Shown: positions 10,639 to 18,138, counted from the first letter of the stretch. The stretch is DNA of 64,000 bases from Thiomicrorhabdus sediminis (GCF_005885815.1 NZ_CP040602.1:573630-637629); one strand, 5' to 3'. A program made the numbers and translations. Notes: a model not told the origin generated them from the letters alone.

Positions 10639-10998
10639 TTATTTGCCCGAATAGTTTGCCGCAATATAGTGTCCATCAAGTGTATAGAAGAGATAGAGTT
10701 TTTGTTTGCTTTTATCGGCAAGCTTGGTGTTGCTAAACATCACAACCCATTCCTTATTGTGGCCAAACATTTTCTGTCCAGCTTCACTGGCTTTAATTCC
10801 CTGCCATGAGGCATCAATTTTTCCTGCTTTGGCCAGTTGGTTGACCTTGGTTGCCGCCTTGTCGGTCACGGTTGATTCAGCGACCGCTTTAGCCGGATAT
10901 TGATGGCTGCCATCCGGACCGTGAGAGTGGCCGCCACCGGCCAGTGCAGAGGTGGCGAGCATTAAACTCAATAGGCTTGTTAAGATTTTTGTTTTCAT
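10639..10998 (-). CDS. Exported His-rich small protein (DUF6488-like)
   Basis: A 119-residue protein with a clear Sec signal peptide (MKTKILTSLLSLMLATSALA, cleavage near residue 20). The mature protein starts GGGHSHGPDGSH, a histidine-rich head likely to bind metal. The rest (about 55-119) contains IDASWQGIKASEAG, EWVVMFSN, KLYLFYTLDGHYIAANYSGK, which I recall as the DUF6488 family; this family call is from memory. It is the last gene of a four-gene minus-strand cluster with a HupE/UreJ-like permease. The 5' junction repeats the junction upstream of the neighbouring lipoprotein gene. AAGGAC provides the ribosome site. A periplasmic metal-binding or metal-delivery role is inferred from composition and context only. 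Confidence 0.8.
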   Translation of the reverse strand: MKTKILTSLLSLMLATSALAGGGHSHGPDGSHQYPAKAVAESTVTDKAATKVNQLAKAGKIDASWQGIKASEAGQKMFGHNKEWVVMFSNTKLADKSKQKLYLFYTLDGHYIAANYSGK

Positions 10999-11028
10999 AT
11001 TGGTTGTCCTTTATTAATCAATTGAATC
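10996..11028 (-). repeat. Gene-junction repeat, copy 2
   Basis: These 33 bp run from the last four codons of the 41-residue lipoprotein gene to the ATG of the DUF6488-like gene. They match 28 of 33 positions of the junction at 11137-11169. Both copies encode a C-terminal DSID, a TAA, the ribosome site AAGGA and the sequence ACCAATATG. Confidence 0.8.
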
Positions 11029-11139
11029 ATGTTTCGCAGGTGTGTCATGAGTGTGCGAGCCGTCATCGTGCGAATGCTCGGAACAGGCCTGCAGGCTTAA
11101 TGTCAGCGCAAAGCCCAGCAATAGCAAAAATTTATACAT
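11014..11139 (-). CDS. 41-residue His-rich lipoprotein
   Basis: A short gene on the minus strand: MYKFLLLLGFALTLSLQAC followed by SEHSHDDGSHTHDTPAKHD and SID. LSLQAC is a good lipobox with cleavage before Cys19, so the mature product would be a 23-residue lipid-anchored peptide with six histidines. AAGGAT precedes the ATG by 8 bp. It lies 15 bp after the permease gene and 15 bp before the DUF6488-like gene. The motif HSH-x-DGSH-PAK is shared with the head of the DUF6488-like protein, which together with the repeated junctions suggests a partial duplication. A metal-capture role is inferred. It could also be a decayed remnant, but its reading frame, lipobox and ribosome site are all intact. 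Confidence 0.7.
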   Translation of the reverse strand: MYKFLLLLGFALTLSLQACSEHSHDDGSHTHDTPAKHDSID

Positions 11140-11169
11140 ATTGGTTATCCTTAATTAATCAATGCTATC
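11137..11169 (-). repeat. Gene-junction repeat, copy 1
   Basis: These 33 bp run from the last four codons (DSID) of the permease gene to the ATG of the lipoprotein gene. They are 28/33 identical to the junction at 10996-11028, with only 108 bp between the two copies. Confidence 0.8.
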
Positions 11170-11967
11170 GCGGTGAGAGTTATTGATGAGCTCGGCAGCG
11201 CGCTGTTGCTCCATTTCGATATGGTGATGAATATGGTTGTCATTACTAAAGCCGAATTCATCCGGTGTAGTGGTGTGCCAGTATCCATGGCTTTGCATCA
11301 TAAACAAAAACAGGCCGGCAAAAATCAAACCGTAGTTGGCGATTTTATTAAAGGTGCCAAACACCAGTTTTTTGCGCAAAATGTTCATCACCACAAGCAT
11401 CGCCGATAGCGCCAGGATTTGACCGATTTCAATACCAACGTTAAACGCGATGATATTGAGCAGTAGGTCCGATTCGCTTAAAGGCAACTGTTGCAGACGC
11501 GTGGATAATCCCAAGCCGTGAATCAAGCCCAGAGAAGTAATCATCAGTAACAGGTTAGGTGCTTTAACGCCTAGGTGTTTGTTAAAGCCGTCCAGATTGG
11601 CAAAAGCAATATAGACAATGCTTAAGGCGATAATGGCATCGATAAAGAAATAATTGATTTGAATGCCATTGAAGGTAGCGTAGATCAACGTCACGCTGTG
11701 TCCGAGTGTGAAGGCGGTAATGTATTTGACGATTTCCTTGAAACTGGTCAAAAGAAAGATAATGCCAAACACAAATAACAGGTGGTCATAGCCCGATAGC
11801 ATGTGGGTAATACCGATAGACAGATAACTCCAGTTACCGCCATCGATAATGGCCTGTTTTTCAGCAGCCGACATACCATGAGCATAGGCTTGAGTGAAAA
11901 ATTGGCTCAATAAAAGAGCCGTTATGGCGATTAGTAGCCATGTGGATTTTCTAATAGTAAATAACAT
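11155..11967 (-). CDS. HupE/UreJ-like membrane protein, probable metal permease
   Basis: A 270-residue protein with an N-terminal signal or first helix (about 10-29, ending AYAHG) and about six further helices. The segment HMLSGYDHLLFVFGIIFLL (about 55-73) and the later GHSVTLIYA and LIHGLGLSTRL are hallmarks of the HupE/UreJ-2 family. Conserved His and Asp residues in these helices are thought to handle Ni or Co in HupE proteins. The C-terminal tail (about 240-270) is histidine-rich (HIHHHIEMEQQ) and ends SHRDSID. No hydrogenase or urease genes are nearby. Its neighbours are small His-rich exported proteins, so it is more likely to move a transition metal for general supply. Which metal (Ni, Co, Zn or Cu) cannot be decided. 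Confidence 0.82.
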   Translation of the reverse strand: MLFTIRKSTWLLIAITALLLSQFFTQAYAHGMSAAEKQAIIDGGNWSYLSIGITHMLSGYDHLLFVFGIIFLLTSFKEIVKYITAFTLGHSVTLIYATFNGIQINYFFIDAIIALSIVYIAFANLDGFNKHLGVKAPNLLLMITSLGLIHGLGLSTRLQQLPLSESDLLLNIIAFNVGIEIGQILALSAMLVVMNILRKKLVFGTFNKIANYGLIFAGLFLFMMQSHGYWHTTTPDEFGFSNDNHIHHHIEMEQQRAAELINNSHRDSID

Positions 11968-12008
11968 GTTTTCCTCATTACATTTTCCCTTTAAAGGGTG
12001 TTTTAAAA

Positions 12009-12440
12009 TTAAACGTTAAGTAATGAGAAAACCGGCGGCGCTCTGGGTTGCAGGGTGAAATGAGACCGTGTATTTATCGGGGTGACGAAGTCACTCACAA
12101 CCTCTGGTTGAGAGGTTTTTTGAAGTCGTATTACTGGTGTCGTTGTCAGCAACAGATCAAGGTCGGCAACTTTTTTATAGACCGTTTTATGCTGATTTAA
12201 TTTGCCAACCGGTTCAATGTCTATTGCTTGGTTTTGGTTATCGCTCAGATTGAGCTGATCTATGCCTGAATGGCCAAACCAGCCGTGATGGTGGCTTTCG
12301 ACATCATGAATATGGACACCATGGTGGTGTTGTTCATCAATAAGGTGAGTGTGAACCGATATGGCTTGAGCCGCCAATAAGCAGGCGATTAAGCCAATAG
12401 CCAATAGTCTACTAAGATGGATTTTAAACTGATGGGACAT
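12009..12440 (-). CDS. Exported His-rich protein (DUF2946-like)
   Basis: A 143-residue protein. The hydrophobic segment at about 12-27 (LLAIGLIACLLAAQAIS) is a signal peptide or anchor. It is followed by a histidine-rich stretch: HTHLIDEQHHHGVHIHDVES and then HHHGWFGHSG (about 30-60). The C-terminus has RAPP, as in DUF2946-type proteins found beside copper or other metal transport genes. It is the promoter-proximal gene of the cluster, 41 bp before the HupE/UreJ-like gene. The long inverted repeat at 12495-12540 lies upstream. Binding of divalent metal in the periplasm is inferred from composition. Confidence 0.7.
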   Translation of the reverse strand: MSHQFKIHLSRLLAIGLIACLLAAQAISVHTHLIDEQHHHGVHIHDVESHHHGWFGHSGIDQLNLSDNQNQAIDIEPVGKLNQHKTVYKKVADLDLLLTTTPVIRLQKTSQPEVVSDFVTPINTRSHFTLQPRAPPVFSLLNV

Positions 12441-12494
12441 TAATCGGTTCTATCGGAGTTTTTAGGTTGTTCTGTTGGTGTCAACGACAGGCTC

Positions 12495-12540
12495 AATAAC
12501 GCCTGCCAAAGCTTATACTATAGCTTTAGCAGGTGTTATT
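12495..12540. repeat. 46-bp imperfect inverted repeat upstream of the metal cluster
   Basis: Outer arms AATAAC/GTTATT, inner arms CCTGC/GCAGG and AAAGCT/AGCTTT form a stem of about 19 bp with one G-T pair and one mismatch around an 8-base centre. It starts 20 bp after the stop of the OmpA-like gene and ends about 55 bp before the start at 12440. Neither side has a T-run, so it is not a typical intrinsic terminator. The centre read on the minus strand, GCTATAGTATAAGC, resembles a Zur box core (GTTATAnTATAAC). Confidence 0.6.
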
Positions 12541-12560
12541 GGCAATGGCAAATCGGTTAT

Positions 12561-13205
12561 TTAGATTTCGCTGATTAGGAAGGTAACTCGGCGGTTCAAA
12601 CGCTTGCCGTCTGCTGTACTGTTATCGGCAATTGGGCGCTCTTCACCATAACCGTAGGTGACGATGCGATCGCGATAAATACCGTTGTCCATCAGATAGA
12701 AAGCGACATTTTTGGCACGGTTTTCGGAAAGTTGCTGGTTAAAGCTATTGCTACCGTCCGAATCGGTATGACCTTCAATGTGTACGCGTGTATTCGGATA
12801 ACGTCTCAAAGCATCGAGAACCGGCTGTAAACGCTGCAGTTCAGACGGGTCTAAGGTTGCTGAACCGGAACGGAAATTGACGTTTTTAACATTAACCTGT
12901 ACATATTCTTGATTGCCGATTTTCACTGCGGATACATCGGTATTCGGATCGGATGCGGTATCACGGCTAACATCGCCGTAAACCTTGCGGGCGGTATAGC
13001 CGGCCAAGGCACCAACAGCGACCTTGGCGACATTATTGTCAACACCCGCGGCATTGGCCGCCATCACACCACCGATTGCGGCAAGAGCGGTAATCACATC
13101 GCGTTCTTGTTCACGCTCTTCAGCAGTTTTGTTCGGATTGTTTGTGCAAGCGCCAAGGCTTAAGGCTGAGACAGTAGCCGCAACAACTAGTAGTTTACTT
13201 TTCAT
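12561..13205 (-). CDS. OmpA-family lipoprotein (YiaD/Pal-like)
   Basis: A 214-residue outer-membrane lipoprotein. The signal peptide ends in the lipobox LGAC, with Cys at 20. A glycine- and alanine-rich middle (about 40-75) resembles a glycine-zipper segment. The OmpA C-terminal peptidoglycan-binding domain occupies about 105-214, with NVNFRSGSATL, HIEGHTDSDGS, QQLSENRAKNVAFYL and GYGEERPIADN; the Asp and Arg that bind diaminopimelate (TDSD and LSENRA) are present. It fits the YiaD-like group rather than a porin, as no beta-barrel region exists. It is monocistronic. Confidence 0.9.
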   Translation of the reverse strand: MKSKLLVVAATVSALSLGACTNNPNKTAEEREQERDVITALAAIGGVMAANAAGVDNNVAKVAVGALAGYTARKVYGDVSRDTASDPNTDVSAVKIGNQEYVQVNVKNVNFRSGSATLDPSELQRLQPVLDALRRYPNTRVHIEGHTDSDGSNSFNQQLSENRAKNVAFYLMDNGIYRDRIVTYGYGEERPIADNSTADGKRLNRRVTFLISEI

Positions 13206-13304
13206 AATTCGACTCCATTAATCGGTTGCGTAAACGCTTACGCTTAGGTTTTATTAAAGTGCAAAAATACGGTCCATGCAAGCAAGATTATTTATGACCC
13301 ATGA

Positions 13305-13337
13305 GTTATTCAACAGTTATTCAACAGTTATTCAATT
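13305..13337. repeat. Three tandem 11-bp repeats
   Basis: GTTATTCAACA occurs twice in perfect tandem (13305-13326) and a third time as GTTATTCAATT (13327-13337). It lies in the 187-bp gap between the OmpA-like gene and mgtE, about 100 bp upstream of the OmpA-like start. The 11-bp period equals about one DNA turn, so either a regulator array or simple slippage is possible. Confidence 0.8.
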
Positions 13338-13392
13338 TGTTTCAAGCTTTCGAGGGGGATGGTTTAGTCGCGATAGGGCGATAAAGTTGTTA

Positions 13393-14748
13393 TCAGAGCA
13401 GGACAATGGTCGCCAAACCTAAAAAGACAAAAAAGCCTAATGAGTCTGTCACGGTCGTCAACATCAGCCCGGAGGCTAAAGCGGGGTCAATTTTCATGCG
13501 TTGCAGAAATAGTGGAATCAAGGCTCCTGCCAGCGCGGCAGCAATCAGGTTGATCATTAAAGCAAAGGCGAAAATCAGGCTGAGGCTCCAGTCGCTAAAC
13601 CAGAAAAATACCGCTGTACCGGTTAGTAACGCCCAAATTAAGCCGTTTAATAGACCCACAGTGGTTTCTTTGATCAATAGCGAGCGACTGTTGCTTCGTC
13701 CGAGTTTTCCGGTTGCCATGGCGCGAATCACAATGGTTGCGGTTTGTGTACCGGCAATACCTCCCATGCTGGCGATAATCGGCATAAGAATCGCCAAAGC
13801 GACAATCTTTTCAATGGAGGCGTCAAATAGGCCGATCACAATGGAGGCAAAAATGGCAGTTAACAGATTGATTCCGAGCCAGAAGGTACGGCGTTTGGCG
13901 GCACGAGCGGCTGGCGCAAAGATGTCTTCGTCCTCATCCAAACCGGCGCTGGCCATTTGCGCGTGCTCACCTTCCTCACGGATAATGTCCACCACGTCAT
14001 CGATGGTGATTCGACCGAGGATAATATGGTTTTCATTGATGACTGCAGCGGAAATCAAATCGTTTTTTTCAAATAAATGGGCAACGTCTTTCTCGGGAGT
14101 GAAGGCGCGAATTGCCGGCAGGCTTTGATCGAGAATGTCGGCAACCAGCGTATCCTCATCATGAGTCAGTAAGTGCGTCAGTTTTAGGCTACCAATATAT
14201 TTGCCGTCACGGTCGGCTACAAACAGTTCACTGGTGGATTCAGGAATGGCACCAAGCGTTCTCAAATAACGCAAAACAACATCCAGTGAAACATCGGCAC
14301 GAATTGAAATAAAGTCGGTACTCATCAAACCACCGGCGGTATCTTCCGGATAGGTCAGGGCGGTTTCTACCGCATTTCGGTCATCTTCGTTTAAGGATGC
14401 CAGAAAGGTCTTTTGGTCGTGAATCGGTAAGGATTGGGCAATATCGGCGATATCATCGGTTTGCAGGTCTTCGGCAATCTCGACAATCTCATGCGGTTGC
14501 ATGGTTTCCAGAAGATTGCTTTTTACCTCATCATTGGTATGGGTAAGGATTTCCCCTTGCTTATCCGAATCAATCTGTTGCCAGAGAACCTGACGGACTT
14601 TAATCGGCGATGATTCGAGGATTTCAGCAATTTCTTCGGCAACCAGGTGGCTGAGAAGATCTTGAATATGGTCAATATTATTGTTTTCTACAGCAATCAG
14701 CAGTTGATCGGCGAGTTTTGCTTTGTCGATGCTGTTATTGCCTGACAT
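13393..14748 (-). CDS. mgtE: Magnesium transporter MgtE
   Basis: A 451-residue Mg2+ channel or transporter. The order is an N-terminal superhelical MgtE_N domain (about 1-130), a pair of CBS domains (about 138-260) and five C-terminal helices (about 290-451). The family motif in the membrane part, MPIIASMGGIAGTQT, is present, as is PEDTAGGLMSTDF at the start of the CBS region. The cytosolic domains act as the Mg2+ sensor in this family, so gating is likely autoregulated. No M-box-like leader is seen upstream; the hairpin there is the hpf terminator. In Pseudomonas mgtE also lies downstream of the rpoN-hpf-ptsN region, which fits this position. Confidence 0.97.
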   Translation of the reverse strand: MSGNNSIDKAKLADQLLIAVENNNIDHIQDLLSHLVAEEIAEILESSPIKVRQVLWQQIDSDKQGEILTHTNDEVKSNLLETMQPHEIVEIAEDLQTDDIADIAQSLPIHDQKTFLASLNEDDRNAVETALTYPEDTAGGLMSTDFISIRADVSLDVVLRYLRTLGAIPESTSELFVADRDGKYIGSLKLTHLLTHDEDTLVADILDQSLPAIRAFTPEKDVAHLFEKNDLISAAVINENHIILGRITIDDVVDIIREEGEHAQMASAGLDEDEDIFAPAARAAKRRTFWLGINLLTAIFASIVIGLFDASIEKIVALAILMPIIASMGGIAGTQTATIVIRAMATGKLGRSNSRSLLIKETTVGLLNGLIWALLTGTAVFFWFSDWSLSLIFAFALMINLIAAALAGALIPLFLQRMKIDPALASGLMLTTVTDSLGFFVFLGLATIVLL

Positions 14749-14903
14749 AACCGTCTCCTGAACTGATTAGAAATGATATTGCTGTTTTACAGTATTGATA
14801 TTGATTAACTGGCTTTTATTGTAGCAGGAGAAAGGCTTTATGTAAGGTGAATTCAGGCGATATGCATCAGCTGTCATAAAATTTTCATGCAAATTGGGGA
14901 CAA

Positions 14904-14929
14904 ATAAAAACGCCCGATTGATCGGGCGT
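14904..14929 (-). terminator. Terminator after hpf
   Basis: A 9-bp stem (ACGCCCGAT / ATCGGGCGT) with a 2-base centre, followed on the minus strand by TTTTATTTG. It lies 70 bp after the hpf stop and ends the kdsC-lpt-hpf transcript before mgtE. Confidence 0.85.
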
Positions 14930-14999
14930 TCGGTTTCTCGTTCGAGTGGAACGATTGTTTTGCTTACAAAATTGTTGCTATTTTTGTATAGATTTTAAA

Positions 15000-15329
15000 T
15001 TAGGCTTCAGCACTCATGCTTTTGACGCCACCCGATTTTTGACGGTGGCTGCCGATTTTTTCTTTGTGTTTGATAATTTGACGATCTAGCTTATCTACCA
15101 AGCCGTCAATCGAGGCATACATGTCTTCAGAATCATGTTGAGCAAATAGGTCTGAACCTGAAACATGGACTGTGGCTTCGGCTTTTTGACTTTGTTTCTC
15201 CACTGTCAAAATAACATGCACATTGGTTACGTGATCAAAATGTCGGGATAATTTACTTAATTTTTCTGTCACGTATGAACGAAGCGCTTCAGTAACATCG
15301 ATATGGTGGCCAGTAATATTAATTTGCAT
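15000..15329 (-). CDS. hpf: Ribosome hibernation-promoting factor
   Basis: A 109-residue short-form HPF/RaiA protein that binds the decoding centre of 30S subunits and helps form inactive 100S ribosomes in slow growth. The fold signature is visible: INITGHHIDVTEALRSYV, the KLSRHFDHV helix and EDMYASIDGLVDKLDRQI. The C-terminus (KHKEKIGSHRQK and on) is basic and lacks the long-form dimerisation domain. Usually rpoN lies between lptB and hpf and ptsN follows; here hpf is directly after lptB across a 268-bp gap and no ptsN follows. The ribosome site AGGAGC is near the ATG. Confidence 0.96.
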   Translation of the reverse strand: MQINITGHHIDVTEALRSYVTEKLSKLSRHFDHVTNVHVILTVEKQSQKAEATVHVSGSDLFAQHDSEDMYASIDGLVDKLDRQIIKHKEKIGSHRQKSGGVKSMSAEA

Positions 15330-15597
15330 AGTATCGCTCCTTTATTTATGTATCTGCGATCAATCTACCCAGAAATGACTGTTGTGATTTCAGTCGGAAA
15401 GTTGAATCCGGTTCTGGGCTCAATTTCAGTATACCACCATGAATTCAGTTGCCGTCAAGGTTTTTATTAGAATAAATAATGACCGAAGTTAAAAAAAATC
15501 AATAGTATTTTAATCGATTGAAAATAAAGGAAATGTCAGTTTTATGCTGAGGGCCTATATGCAGTTGTGCGACTGTAATCAGGTCTTCAAGGCTGAC

Positions 15598-16320
15598 TTA
15601 GCTGAAGTCTTCACCAAGATAGACCCGACGCACGTCTTGATGGCCAAGAACTTCTTCTGGAGTGCCCGATGCAAGAATGGTTCCGGCATGCAAAATATAG
15701 GCTCGGTCACAAACGCCCAGTGTTTCACGGACATTATGATCGGTAATCAAAACGCCGATATCCTTGTCTTTAAGGTGGAGAATAATATGCTGAATATCTT
15801 TGACCGAAATCGGATCAACCCCGGCAAAGGGTTCATCTAATAAAATGAATTTCGGTTCCATCGCCAGGGCGCGGGCAATTTCCACACGACGACGTTCACC
15901 ACCAGATAAAGCCTGTCCGGGCTGTTCGAGAATATGGCCAATTTGCAGGTCATCGACCAGGTTCTCAAAAATAGCGTTACGTTGATCGTCGTCCAGTTCC
16001 GGACGCATCTCCAAAATAGCCATAATGTTTTCGGTCACAGTCAATTTACGAAATACCGAAGCCTCTTGTGGCAGGTAGCCAATGCCAAGTTTGGCGCGCT
16101 CATGAATCGGCGTGTAAGAGATCTCTTTATCGTCGATGTAGATATGCCCTTGATCGATATTGACCAAGCCGGTCATCATATAGAAAGTGGTGGTTTTACC
16201 GGCACCATTCGGCCCTAATAAACCGATGACTTCACCGCTATGAACATCAATGTCCACCGAGGTGACCACTTGTCTTTTTTTATAGCTTTTGGCCAAGGAG
16301 CGTGCAAAAAAATGAGCCAT
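15598..16320 (-). CDS. lptB: LPS export ABC transporter ATPase LptB
   Basis: The ATPase of LptB2FG, which extracts lipopolysaccharide from the inner membrane. It is 240 residues long. Walker A is [10 protein letters not shown] (about 35-44), the signature [16 protein letters not shown] and Walker [14 protein letters not shown] follow, and the switch histidine is in [10 protein letters not shown]. It begins 2 bp after lptA, so the pair is translationally close. LptF and LptG are not in the window, as is usual. Confidence 0.98.
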   Translation of the reverse strand: MAHFFARSLAKSYKKRQVVTSVDIDVHSGEVIGLLGPNGAGKTTTFYMMTGLVNIDQGHIYIDDKEISYTPIHERAKLGIGYLPQEASVFRKLTVTENIMAILEMRPELDDDQRNAIFENLVDDLQIGHILEQPGQALSGGERRRVEIARALAMEPKFILLDEPFAGVDPISVKDIQHIILHLKDKDIGVLITDHNVRETLGVCDRAYILHAGTILASGTPEEVLGHQDVRRVYLGEDFS

Positions 16321-16322
16321 GC

Positions 16323-16865
16323 TTACTCCTTGCTGGCCGGGTTTAAGGTAACGGAAATACGCTGTTTTTCTTCGGCGGTACTGTTGGCTTGCAGGGTTTG
16401 CTGTTGCATGTCGTAAACCAGTTTAGGTCCGGTAATCAAATGCTTTCCTGGTTGTTCAGCTTTGGCTTGGCCGGTCATGATGAGTGTTTGTTTGACGGCA
16501 TCATAGTCGATTTGTTGTGCTTCACCAGTCATCCAGCTTTGTGCTTTTTCATCATAACGCTTAAAACGCGCCGGGTTGCCGGATGCCTTTACAGTGGTCA
16601 GCTCACCATCAGGGTGGTGAACGGTCACAGTATCTCCGTTAAGGGTTATTTTGCCTTGCTTGACAACGACATTGCCGCGATAGGTGCTGAGGCCGCTTTT
16701 CTCATTGCTTATCAAGCTATCCGCACTGATTTCAATCGGTTGTTTGCTTTCATCGGTTTGGGCTAAAGCATAAGGGGTTGCTAGCCAGGAGCAAACTAAT
16801 AGCAGTAAATGTATCCCTTTGAATGCAAGGGTTGGAGAATGTTTGGCGGTGGCTGGTCTTGTCAT
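16323..16865 (-). CDS. lptA: LPS periplasmic bridge protein LptA
   Basis: A 180-residue exported protein with a long signal peptide (to about residue 36, ending TPYALA) and one OstA/LptA beta-jellyroll domain. Motifs include [32 protein letters not shown] and [21 protein letters not shown]. LptA monomers stack between LptC and LptD to carry LPS across the periplasm. Length and order (lptC-lptA-lptB) are standard. Confidence 0.96.
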   Translation of the reverse strand: MTRPATAKHSPTLAFKGIHLLLLVCSWLATPYALAQTDESKQPIEISADSLISNEKSGLSTYRGNVVVKQGKITLNGDTVTVHHPDGELTTVKASGNPARFKRYDEKAQSWMTGEAQQIDYDAVKQTLIMTGQAKAEQPGKHLITGPKLVYDMQQQTLQANSTAEEKQRISVTLNPASKE

Positions 16866-16943
16866 ATAAAGCCTAATCTATCAATTCATATTGAACCCGG
16901 TGGATTGCAAGCATCTTGTGAACGGTGCTTATTGTGTCCGCGG

Positions 16944-17546
16944 TTATTTGCTATCGGTTTTGTCAGTCTGGAGCGTCTGATGTACGTCATAAAGACCTTT
17001 GACATTGCTTAGTAAACGGTATTCTTTCGCTTCTATATCAATCTCTAAACCGGTCGCTGTGGTCACCCCGTTGCTTTGAATCAAGGTGACATCGGCATCG
17101 GTATAGAGTTGTTGTGTTTGTTGATTATAACTTAAACGCTCGGTTTGTAGTTGTTGTGCTTGATCGGTTTTATTATTGGTGCGATTCTGGGTGATAATGA
17201 CCTGTTCTTCAAAGGTGATGAGCTGGTTATTTAAGCTAAAGCCTTTTTCAGATTGCAGCTGTGTGAGACTGTTGTCATCAAGCAACCAGAGTTTCGGTTT
17301 GGTAAAGTCCGCGCGTTTGTCGTCATTTTGATAAGTAAAGCGTTCGCTGTGAATGATGTTTTGTGCTTTTAGCGTGTTGCTTTGCAATTGCCAAATGGTG
17401 GTGTCTTGGGTTTGCCAGCTGTATGGTAATTGAGCAAGAGGGGCTTGAGTGTCGGTTGTCAGGCTACGCTCGGGTTTACTCAGCCACAGCGCCACTGCAG
17501 CTAGTAGAAGGGTGATAATAACTAGGCGTAAACGCGACAATGGCAT
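16944..17546 (-). CDS. lptC: LPS export protein LptC
   Basis: A 200-residue bitopic inner-membrane protein with a single N-terminal helix (about 5-22) and a periplasmic LptC jellyroll. The middle contains IHSERFTYQNDD and KPKLWLLDD, and later repeats of YNQQTQQLYTDADVTLIQSNG as in the family. It passes LPS from LptB2FG to LptA. It is rich in Gln and Thr. It lies 28 bp after kdsC and 78 bp before lptA. The sequence is poorly conserved in this family, so the call rests partly on position. Confidence 0.93.
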   Translation of the reverse strand: MPLSRLRLVIITLLLAAVALWLSKPERSLTTDTQAPLAQLPYSWQTQDTTIWQLQSNTLKAQNIIHSERFTYQNDDKRADFTKPKLWLLDDNSLTQLQSEKGFSLNNQLITFEEQVIITQNRTNNKTDQAQQLQTERLSYNQQTQQLYTDADVTLIQSNGVTTATGLEIDIEAKEYRLLSNVKGLYDVHQTLQTDKTDSK

Positions 17547-17574
17547 ATTGAACTCCTAGAAAGCAGAACTCAAA

Positions 17575-18138
17575 TTAGGGTAGATCACGCAGGAAAAAGT
17601 CCATGTGTTGCTGCCATGAGCCTTGTGAGCGCATCAGGATTTCGCACACTTCACGAACACAGCCTTGACCACCTTCGAATTTTGAGATGTAGTCAACACG
17701 CGAGACTACTTCGGCATCGGCATTTTTCGGCGCCACGCCGAGGCCTACACGCAAAAGAATCGGTAAGTCTAAAATATCGTCACCGACATAGGCGATCTCA
17801 TCCAGGGATAATCCCAACTCTTCAACCAATTTGCTGAAGGTTGGTAACTTGTCCGGTACGCCCTGATAGACATGTTTCACCTTTAGGTCTTGCATACGTT
17901 TGGCAACCAGTTGTGATTTTCGCCCGGTGATAATGCCAATATCGATATTCGATTTTTGCAATAACACCATGCCATGACCATCCCGGGTATGGAATGTTTT
18001 GGTTTCAACGCCTTCATCGTTGTAATAGAGGCGGTTATCGGTCAGAACACCGTCGACATCTAAAATCAATAATTTAATTTTTTTCGCTTTTTCGGCGATT
18101 TCAGGCGAGATTTGCATAGCAATTCCAATTTGGCTCAA
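17575..18138 (-). CDS. kdsC: 3-deoxy-D-manno-octulosonate 8-phosphate phosphatase
   Basis: KdsC removes phosphate from KDO-8-P, giving KDO for the LPS inner core. At 187 residues it is a capless HAD phosphatase. Motif I LDVDGVLTD (about 25-33, both Asp present), motif II IITGRKSQ, and motif III YVGDDILDLPIL are seen. It heads the kdsC-lptC-lptA-lptB-hpf transcript. The usual neighbour kdsD (arabinose-5-phosphate isomerase) is absent between it and the antiporter gene; only 78 bp lies there. Confidence 0.97.
   Translation of the reverse strand: MSQIGIAMQISPEIAEKAKKIKLLILDVDGVLTDNRLYYNDEGVETKTFHTRDGHGMVLLQKSNIDIGIITGRKSQLVAKRMQDLKVKHVYQGVPDKLPTFSKLVEELGLSLDEIAYVGDDILDLPILLRVGLGVAPKNADAEVVSRVDYISKFEGGQGCVREVCEILMRSQGSWQQHMDFFLRDLP

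Noticed and set aside
12441..12484. Sigma70 promoter (TTGACA) of the metal cluster
   Set aside because: A perfect TTGACA lies on the minus strand at 12479-12484, but no acceptable -10 sequence lies 16-18 bp downstream; the nearest AT-rich hexamer is at 14 bp.
12495..12540. Integron attC site
   Set aside because: The outer AATAAC/GTTATT arms recall attC ends, but the core sites RYYYAAC and GTTRRRY are not both present and there is no integrase or gene-cassette array.
13406..14128. A 240-codon open frame on the plus strand opposite mgtE
   Set aside because: It is antisense to a complete MgtE with intact CBS and membrane domains. Its translation is basic and low in complexity, with no recognisable domain or ribosome site.
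14749..14999. Mg2+ riboswitch (M-box or similar) upstream of mgtE
   Set aside because: The only strong structure is the hpf terminator at 14904-14929. No conserved M-box elements are visible.
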